Assembly: GCA_021635425.1 (NCBI GenBank)
Contig: JAJWOJ010000031.1
Coordinates: forward strand, 1 to 12,021
Direction of reading: 5' to 3'
Origin: Clostridiales bacterium
GTDB taxonomy: Bacteria; Bacillota; Clostridia; Christensenellales; Borkfalkiaceae
Length of the DNA stretch: 12,021 nt
A program made the position numbers and the translations under genes. The notes beneath the pieces are model-generated. The model had not been told where the DNA came from. It ran no database searches and saw only the letters and a list, made by a program, of their open reading frames with translations. Positions 6,705 through 12,021 of this stretch are shown here, one piece after another (position 1 is the first letter of the stretch; each line of letters begins with the position of its first letter).

Positions 6705-7841
6705 TTAACCTAACAAAATATTTTTTATCGAGGCGATGTCTTCGTCGGTCACACCGAGCGATTTTACAAGGCTCGCCGCCTTGTCCGCAAACGTTTCGCC
6801 CTCGTAAGTATTTACGAAATCATAGAAGTTCGTGATGGTGTTTACCATTTGTTTGTTGCCGTCCAGGGTTCCGCCGACGGAGAGATACGAAAGTTCGTAT
6901 TCTCTTATGAGCGCGTCCTTTTCGACGCCGCAAAGAGCCTGAAGAATGAACGAAAGCGTACCGGTACGGTCTCTGCCTATCGCGCAGTGGAAAATCATGG
7001 GATAATTTTCGGGATTCGCGCACGCTTTAAGTTCGTCGCGGAATGCGTTGCGGTATGCTTCGCTTCCGTTAACGCCCGCGTCGTGACCGTTATAATAAGC
7101 TCCGCTTATCTTTATGATATTTACGTTGTCTCCGAAAGGAGATTTTGCAACGACGTCGCCGCGAAGGTCGAGGTCGGTTTTAATGCCGAGTTTTTTAACG
7201 GTGTCTTTGCCCTTTTCGGTTATCGAGTCGCCGTTCGCAGAGCGGTAAAGAATGCCGTACTTAATTATTTTTCCGTCTTTCGTAATCGCGCCGCCGAGGT
7301 CTCTCACGTTTGAAACTCCGTCGATTGCAACGCTTCTCACGTTTCCTTCGGTTTTAAAGTTATACGCCTTTGAAAACTTCTGTTCGCCGTTGTTGTCGGT
7401 CACTTTAACTTTCCAGAAGTAATTTCTGTTCGGTATAAGCCCCTCGATAGCAACGGAATTTTCGAGCGTGACGTATTTTTGCGCGTTTGTAAAGCGAGCG
7501 TTGTCCGCAAGCCACAATTCGCAATATTTCGCGTTTTCGGCATTCCATTCGATTTTGACGTCGTTCATCGGCAACTGTTCGCCTTTACCGAAAAAGTTGA
7601 GTCCGTAACCGGGCGCATAATTTTTAAAATAGTCGGTTACGTTTTCGTTATCGAGAACATACGTCGATTTCTGCATAGGATTTTTCACCTCGATAATGTC
7701 TTTTGTCGTGACGCTTTCCGTCGTTTCGCCCGCAGGCGTATCCGCCTTGGGGCGGGTTACGCCCGTGATCACGAAGATGGAGACCAGAACCGCTATGCAA
7801 GCGATAACGGCAACAGATCTCAGCCGTTTTGTGTTACTCAT
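6705..7841 (-). CDS. Exported CX5R phosphatase (Y_phosphatase3, LipA/MptpB-like) with N-terminal FN3-like domain
   Basis: A 378-residue phosphatase expected outside the membrane. A hydrophobic segment (residues 9-29) after a basic start is a signal peptide or anchor; PKA-DT at 31-35 could be cleaved. Residues ~92-164 resemble a fibronectin type III domain (IPNRNYFWKVKVTD). The catalytic domain spans ~168-375. It opens with the family signature NVRDLGG (178-184), then GILYRSA (196-202) and DLDLRGD (223-229). The active-site loop is HCAIGRDRTG (285-294), with nucleophile Cys286 and Arg292. Relatives LipA (Listeria) and MptpB (Mycobacterium) carry HCxAGKDRTG and hydrolyse phosphoinositides as well as phosphotyrosine; here Lys is Arg and the Asp is kept, so lipid or sugar phosphates are plausible substrates. 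A strong AGGAGG site (complement of 7849-7854) lies seven bases before the ATG. It sits between the metallophosphoesterase and surface-protein genes. Confidence 0.88.
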   Translation of the reverse strand: MSNTKRLRSVAVIACIAVLVSIFVITGVTRPKADTPAGETTESVTTKDIIEVKNPMQKSTYVLDNENVTDYFKNYAPGYGLNFFGKGEQLPMNDVKIEWNAENAKYCELWLADNARFTNAQKYVTLENSVAIEGLIPNRNYFWKVKVTDNNGEQKFSKAYNFKTEGNVRSVAIDGVSNVRDLGGAITKDGKIIKYGILYRSANGDSITEKGKDTVKKLGIKTDLDLRGDVVAKSPFGDNVNIIKISGAYYNGHDAGVNGSEAYRNAFRDELKACANPENYPMIFHCAIGRDRTGTLSFILQALCGVEKDALIREYELSYLSVGGTLDGNKQMVNTITNFYDFVNTYEGETFADKAASLVKSLGVTDEDIASIKNILLG

Positions 7842-7893
7842 TTTGTTTCCTCCTGTATTTCAGCGCATAAGGCGCAATTTCCCGATTTATTAA

Positions 7894-7899
7894 ATTATA
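7894..7899 (-). promoter_or_regulatory. Possible -10 box ahead of the phosphatase gene
   Basis: A perfect TATAAT on the minus strand lies in the 99-base gap after the metallophosphoesterase and would give a leader of about 46 bases. No good -35 box is found at 16-18 bases, so an internal promoter is only a possibility; read-through from upstream remains the simpler view. Confidence 0.25.
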
Positions 7900-7940
7900 A
7901 AAAACGTCTGTCTTGCTTTTTCGTAAAATTTTATATAGTT

Positions 7941-10268
7941 CTATCCGATAACGAAATCTTTCAGATACACGACGTTGGTTTCTGCGACTATTATCGAAAA
8001 TTCCGTGCAGGTTTCGCCGTAAGACGAGATGTCGAACGTGTAAGTTTTCCATTCGTCGAAAGGTATTTTAAGTTTTTCGTCGGTGTGCGCGGACGACATT
8101 CTTATATAACCGTCGCCTGCAAGCGCGTTCGGTTTCACTCTCACGGAAACTTCTCCCGCAGGTTTGAGCTGTAGTTTCGCGGTTGATGTTGCGGGAACGT
8201 ATAAAGCAAAAGAAATAGTCTTTTTGTTCTTCAGAAGATTTGCGTTGACAAATATTTTGCCCTGGCTGTTCGCGGTGACTTTATAAGCGTTTACGCCGCT
8301 GTAATTTACCGCTCCGACCGTAAGCGCGGATTCGGCGGAAAGGTCTGTGCCGAGCTGTAAGCCGTTTACTTTCGGTTCTTCGGGTTTAACGTAATTCCAA
8401 TCGATTTTTCCGCCCGCATTATCGCAAAGACGAATATACGGCTTTGTTATGTCTCCGTTTCCGTCCAACGGAATAACCGTTCCGCCGATGAGCGGAATAT
8501 AGTTGCCGTCTTTCGGGGGATAGCCTATGTTGATATCGGTGTAGTCGTCGGGATTCACGCCGTTATATCTGTCGTATTCGCTTGATTTTTGTCCGTACTG
8601 GAAACGGATTCCTTCATAAACGACGCTTCCGCAGTTGTTGTGTTCGTGTCCTACGAAAATCGAATCGAAGCCGAGGGCTTTCAAACCGTTATAAACCTTT
8701 TTATCCGTGTCCCACGTGCCTTTCATGCCTCTGCCGAGATAACCGAAGTCGGTTTCCGCCCGGTTTTCGGCTTTATATATGTTCGTCGGTTTTGCTCCCG
8801 CGGTGTCGGGCATGCCGTATTTTGCGAAAGCGTCTCTGAACGCTTCGAACTGAATATGAAAAGCTATCGAGAGATTTACGTCCGGCGAATATTTTCTGAT
8901 GTTTCCGACTTCGCCCGTATACCAGTTTATCTGGTCTTTGCCGAAGCCTACGGATGCCGTCGAGTGTCCGTTTGCAAGCGACTCCGCCGAAATGTCTCCG
9001 CAGCCGTTGGAATCGAGCATAAAGAACACCCGTTTAAGTTCGCCGCTTTGAATTATGCCGACCGAATAATTTCCGTTGCCCGTAAGCGTTCTCTGCAAAA
9101 ACATGCAATTTTTCGCGTTTTCAAGTATTTTGCATTGCCAATCGTAGCCTTTTCTGCTCGTTCCTTCGTGATTTCCCATAACGGGCGCCCAAGGTATGCC
9201 GAATGTTTCCATGAAGTTGACGAACTTGATAAACGACGTGCCGCTGTCGTCGAATTCGCCGTAAACGAGATCTCCCGTCATGACGATAAGGTCGGGCTTA
9301 ACGGCGTTTATCGTTTCGGTTATATAATCGAAACAGTTCTTCTGAATGTTCTCTGTAGCGTAGAATATTTTTTCTCTGTTGCCCAATCTGTTTGTTCTGT
9401 CCTGAGCGGAATCGAGAATCTGCGGGTCGGTAAGCTGCAACACGACGGGGTTTCTTCCTTCGGGAACTTCCACGTAAAAATCGACGGTTTCCTTAACGGT
9501 GAAGTCGCAGTTTTTGCATTTACCTTTTTCAACGTCATGATCGATCATCGGTATCTCAACTTTTTCGCTGTAATCGCAACCTTTGTTCGAGCAGTATTTG
9601 TAAGCTGCCCAGCCTGTCGAAGAACACGTGGGAGCTTTCGCTTCCGCTGTTACGAGATTATGTCCCGTGGTGGGGAGTTCGATTTTCTCGCTGTAATCGC
9701 AATTTTTGCAATATCTGTATTCTTCCCAGCCCGCCTCGTGGCAAGTGGGGGCTTTCGCTTCCGCCGTAAGAAGTTCGTGTTCCTTTTTCGGAAGTTCGGT
9801 TTTTGTCGAATAGTCGCAACCTTTACGTTTGCAATGCTCGTATTCGTTCCAACCCGCTTCTTTGCAAGTGGATTGCTTTGCCGCGACTTTTTCGATGTCG
9901 TGACCCAAGGCTGGCGTGATTATCTTTTCCGTAGCGTAATCGCAGCCGTCGTTTTTGCAATATTCGTAACTATTGTTGCCGTCTTCAAGGCAGGCGGGGG
10001 CTTTTTCGTCAACTTTAACGATTGAATGTCCTTTAGCTTTTATAACGTTTTTCGTCGTATAACCGCAGCCTTCGACGTCGCAATAGACGTATTCTTTCCA
10101 ACCGTCCTCCGTGCATGAGCCTTCATGCGCTTCCACGGTTATAAGATGATGCGCGTGAGCCGCGCTTTGTCCGTTTTCGGACGACCCGCCGTTTCCGCCG
10201 TCGCACCCCGCAAAAATCACAAAGGCTAAGGCTATAACGGAAAGCAATAATAAAAATCTTCTTTTCAT
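7941..10268 (-). CDS. Lipoprotein calcineurin-like metallophosphoesterase with N-terminal Cys/His repeats and C-terminal beta-sandwich
   Basis: A 775-residue exported phosphoesterase. Residues 1-22 form a lipoprotein signal (FAGC, Cys22; Phe at -3 is slightly unusual), so it should be tethered to the outer face of the membrane. Residues 40-257 hold five ~41-residue repeats of the form GH-x11-C...YxYCxxxGCDY plus a short sixth. The metallophosphatase domain (~272-550) shows the usual ordered motifs: D281 in LTDPQI, GD (332-333), GNHE (365-368), H471, and GHEH (540-543). The first motif reads D-x-Q rather than the common D-x-H, so one metal ligand may differ. Residues ~632-775 look like a jelly-roll binding module. 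Substrate is unknown; phosphodiesters, nucleotides or phosphorylated glycans are all possible. It lies 68 bases after the DUF4838 gene and 99 before the phosphatase, all in one direction. The ribosome binding site is a GGGGAAGG-type sequence. Confidence 0.88.
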   Translation of the reverse strand: MKRRFLLLLSVIALAFVIFAGCDGGNGGSSENGQSAAHAHHLITVEAHEGSCTEDGWKEYVYCDVEGCGYTTKNVIKAKGHSIVKVDEKAPACLEDGNNSYEYCKNDGCDYATEKIITPALGHDIEKVAAKQSTCKEAGWNEYEHCKRKGCDYSTKTELPKKEHELLTAEAKAPTCHEAGWEEYRYCKNCDYSEKIELPTTGHNLVTAEAKAPTCSSTGWAAYKYCSNKGCDYSEKVEIPMIDHDVEKGKCKNCDFTVKETVDFYVEVPEGRNPVVLQLTDPQILDSAQDRTNRLGNREKIFYATENIQKNCFDYITETINAVKPDLIVMTGDLVYGEFDDSGTSFIKFVNFMETFGIPWAPVMGNHEGTSRKGYDWQCKILENAKNCMFLQRTLTGNGNYSVGIIQSGELKRVFFMLDSNGCGDISAESLANGHSTASVGFGKDQINWYTGEVGNIRKYSPDVNLSIAFHIQFEAFRDAFAKYGMPDTAGAKPTNIYKAENRAETDFGYLGRGMKGTWDTDKKVYNGLKALGFDSIFVGHEHNNCGSVVYEGIRFQYGQKSSEYDRYNGVNPDDYTDINIGYPPKDGNYIPLIGGTVIPLDGNGDITKPYIRLCDNAGGKIDWNYVKPEEPKVNGLQLGTDLSAESALTVGAVNYSGVNAYKVTANSQGKIFVNANLLKNKKTISFALYVPATSTAKLQLKPAGEVSVRVKPNALAGDGYIRMSSAHTDEKLKIPFDEWKTYTFDISSYGETCTEFSIIVAETNVVYLKDFVIG
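9498..10151 (-). repeat. Five (plus partial sixth) Cys/His repeats in the metallophosphoesterase
   Basis: Units begin at residues 40, 81, 123, 164, 203 and 244 (partial). Each full unit has His at position 1, Cys at 13, and a Cys pair near 24-30 spaced C-x4-C; the fourth unit has C-x2-C and is two residues shorter. The partial last unit keeps C-x2-C. The regular His and Cys spacing suggests metal binding or disulphide-stapled beads. This type of repeat is common in surface proteins of gut Firmicutes, but I know of no assigned function. Confidence 0.85.
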
Positions 10269-10336
10269 GATTTTCCTTCCCCTACATTGAGCATTTAATA
10301 TCGGTCTATAAGCCGATTAACGCTATGTTTTGTGAT

Positions 10337-12021
10337 TTATAAGTCCGTCCGTTCGGAAGTCCCCGGTTCCGCGCGGTACATGTCCGTCGTCCACCTTTCG
10401 GCAACTTTGTCTAAGTTCGCGCGTTCGGCGCAATCGAAGAAATCTTTTCTTGCCGCCTCGTATTCCTCTCTCGGAGCGGACGGGTAATAAAAATAATAAT
10501 TGTCGCATAAAAGCATGAGCGGCGTTAAACGAACTTCTTCGAGCCGCCTTATAAATTCCGCTTTGGTTTTTTCGGGCAGAGAAGCCGAAGATATCCTTTG
10601 TTCGCCTTTTTCGACGGCTTTTATCGCTTCGTATAACAGTTCCGGCGGATTTGCTTCGGGTTTTTCGCACGAGCCGAACGAGCCGCAAAATACGGTTTTC
10701 CCTTCCTCTTCGAGCTTTTCGAATTGCTTGTGAAAAAGCGAAACGATCGTTCTCACGGCATTCGCCCCTTCGCCGTAATAAAGGTCGATAAACTCGTCTA
10801 TAAGTCGATTATCGTCGAGTTTTGAATTCCACATAAGCTTTCGGTAAGCGTATGCTCTTATCTTGTTCTGCCATATATGTGTGCTGTCGTGCGAGCCTTG
10901 CATGCAAAGATACGTTATGCCGTAATCTTTAAACCCGCGGACGTCTTTCGCGATATTGCGGAATGAATCGTAAAAAAACAGATAACGATGAAAATCGGAA
11001 TCGTATGCCCAGAACCAGAAGTTATCGGCAACGATTTTCCATTCGCTCATCGATTTGCGGATGTGAGACTCCTGTTTGTCCGAAAAATAATCGTAATAAC
11101 CGTTTCTGAACAGCGCGAGCTGGATTATGAGATTTTCGTCCGCAACGACCGTTTCGTCAAGCGGGACGAGCTTTCCGTTTTCGGTCTTTACGGGCGCGTC
11201 TTTTGCGTAGTCGTAAGCAAAAGTCATGATTTTTATCCGTCTCGAGCCTTTTTCCGCAAGGTATTTATTGAGTTCGCGCACTAAAACGTTGCAAAATCTT
11301 ATCAGAATTCCGCTGCGTTTATATTTTGCTTCGAGCGCGCGGTTGTGTTCGTCGTCGAAATAATAGGGTCCGTCTTCCTGCGTGAAACAGAAAACCTCGA
11401 CGCCCTGATACTTTTCGATATCCTTTTTCATTTCGTCGATGACGATCTTCGCAACGCTTACGTCCATGCTTTCGTCGAGCTTGCCGTCGTCCGTAATTCC
11501 GTTCGTGATATCTATCGTCGGCAGAATTTCGGCGTTTACGTAAATGAAACGGTAAAACTCGGGGTGGTCGTTGCCGTATTTTTCAAACGGAACGTAAAAA
11601 TGAAAGTTGTGATTTACGTTTCTGCCGTAAACCGTCGTCTTTCCGCCGTGGGTTTTATCCACTTCGGTAAATAAATCTACGGTACGCGTTCTCGCGATAT
11701 GGTCCATATCCGCGGTGTCCTGAAAGGTGTCGCCGAAAAGATAGGTTCTCATCGAAAAATCGGGATTTGAAAAGTAATTTTTATCGGGAACGACAACAGA
11801 GCCGTTTTCGGGGATATATTCCGCGTCGGCGGTTAAAAACCTGACGCCGAGGAATTTTTCTATGTAATCGTAAACGCCGTATATCACCCCGCGCGACGTT
11901 TTTGCCGCAATGAGGACGTTTCCTCTCAAAACGGACAGTGAAAACCCGTCGCCTTCGACGTCCGAAGTTGCCGTTTTATATTCGTCATCGGTTACGACAG
12001 CCGTTTTACCGACGGAAAAGC
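10337..12021 (-). CDS. DUF4838 / GH67-like glycosidase-related protein (5' end outside window)
   Basis: The frame is open to the window edge, so the start is not visible; 560 residues plus stop are present. The TTG at 11927-11929 is an internal Leu codon, because 30 more residues upstream fit the fold (GDGFSLSVLRGNVLIAAKTS). Visible residues 1-95 match the N-terminal alpha/beta domain of GH67 alpha-glucuronidases and GH20-type enzymes, with the hallmark RGVIYGVYDYIE (43-54). From ~95 the protein follows DUF4838, including a His-rich HNFHFY (137-142) and the Asp/Glu-bearing segment CFTQEDGPYY (211-220). In many DUF4838 proteins an Asp here is followed by a CxC..C cluster; that cluster is absent. 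The C-terminal ~150 residues are mainly helical. It probably binds or cleaves a glycan, perhaps a uronic-acid one; activity is unproven for the family. Whether it is exported cannot be seen. It is the first visible gene of the operon. Confidence 0.85.
   Translation of the reverse strand, partial: FSVGKTAVVTDDEYKTATSDVEGDGFSLSVLRGNVLIAAKTSRGVIYGVYDYIEKFLGVRFLTADAEYIPENGSVVVPDKNYFSNPDFSMRTYLFGDTFQDTADMDHIARTRTVDLFTEVDKTHGGKTTVYGRNVNHNFHFYVPFEKYGNDHPEFYRFIYVNAEILPTIDITNGITDDGKLDESMDVSVAKIVIDEMKKDIEKYQGVEVFCFTQEDGPYYFDDEHNRALEAKYKRSGILIRFCNVLVRELNKYLAEKGSRRIKIMTFAYDYAKDAPVKTENGKLVPLDETVVADENLIIQLALFRNGYYDYFSDKQESHIRKSMSEWKIVADNFWFWAYDSDFHRYLFFYDSFRNIAKDVRGFKDYGITYLCMQGSHDSTHIWQNKIRAYAYRKLMWNSKLDDNRLIDEFIDLYYGEGANAVRTIVSLFHKQFEKLEEEGKTVFCGSFGSCEKPEANPPELLYEAIKAVEKGEQRISSASLPEKTKAEFIRRLEEVRLTPLMLLCDNYYFYYPSAPREEYEAARKDFFDCAERANLDKVAERWTTDMYRAEPGTSERTDL

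Noticed and set aside
8589..10025. Long plus-strand open frame (478 codons) opposite the metallophosphoesterase
   Set aside because: The protein on the minus strand has clear lipobox, repeats and metallophosphatase motifs. The opposite frame has odd Phe/Val/Arg-rich composition and no ribosome binding site.
9498..10151. Regular repeats considered as a CRISPR array
   Set aside because: The repeats are of protein code, in frame, about 123 bases long and diverged at the DNA level, without identical repeats and unique spacers.
10295..10320. Small inverted repeat ATCGG/CCGAT between the DUF4838 and metallophosphoesterase genes as a terminator
   Set aside because: The stem is only five bp and no T-run follows on the minus strand.
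11927..11929. TTG as the start of the DUF4838 gene
   Set aside because: The frame continues to the window edge with residues typical of the GH67 N-terminal domain, so this is an internal Leu codon and the gene is cut by the window.

Overview
The window looks like chromosomal DNA of a low-to-mid GC Gram-positive bacterium, most likely an uncultured gut Clostridia/Firmicutes member. Supporting signs are strong AGGAGG-type ribosome binding sites, T-tracted intrinsic terminators, a lipobox lipoprotein, and exported proteins ending in a Ser/Glu-rich stalk, a C-terminal membrane helix and a short basic tail. No rRNA, tRNA, transposase, integrase, phage gene or CRISPR array is visible.

Layout. Positions 1-1240 (+ strand) carry two AT-rich genes for small proteins with two membrane helices and a cytosolic domain that may be PH-like. 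A promoter-like sequence, an inverted repeat and a possible terminator overlap at 1295-1352. Next, at 1441-3384 (+), is an exported papain-family (C1) cysteine protease with a lectin-like domain, a long Ser/Glu/Thr stalk and a C-terminal membrane anchor. The convergent intergenic region 3385-3685 holds two hairpin terminators and no gene.

Positions 3686-12021 (- strand) read as one probable operon, in transcription order: a DUF4838 / GH67-like glycosidase-related protein (5' end outside the window); a lipoprotein calcineurin-like metallophosphoesterase with five Cys/His-rich repeats and a C-terminal beta-sandwich-like module; a membrane-anchored or secreted CX5R phosphatase of the Y_phosphatase3 (LipA/MptpB) type behind an FN3-like domain; and a 1001-residue surface protein with three tandem modules of about 160 residues, a carbohydrate-binding-like module, an Ig/HYR-like domain, two beta-grasp-like repeats, a Ser/Glu stalk and a membrane anchor.

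Taken together, the operon suggests cell-surface machinery acting on phosphorylated and/or uronic-acid glycans or lipids: one glycan-related enzyme, two unrelated extracytoplasmic phosphatases and a multidomain binding protein. The protease next door shares the stalk-Cys-helix-basic tail design. This joint function is inferred from gene order, export signals and domain types; nothing in the sequence shows the substrate directly.
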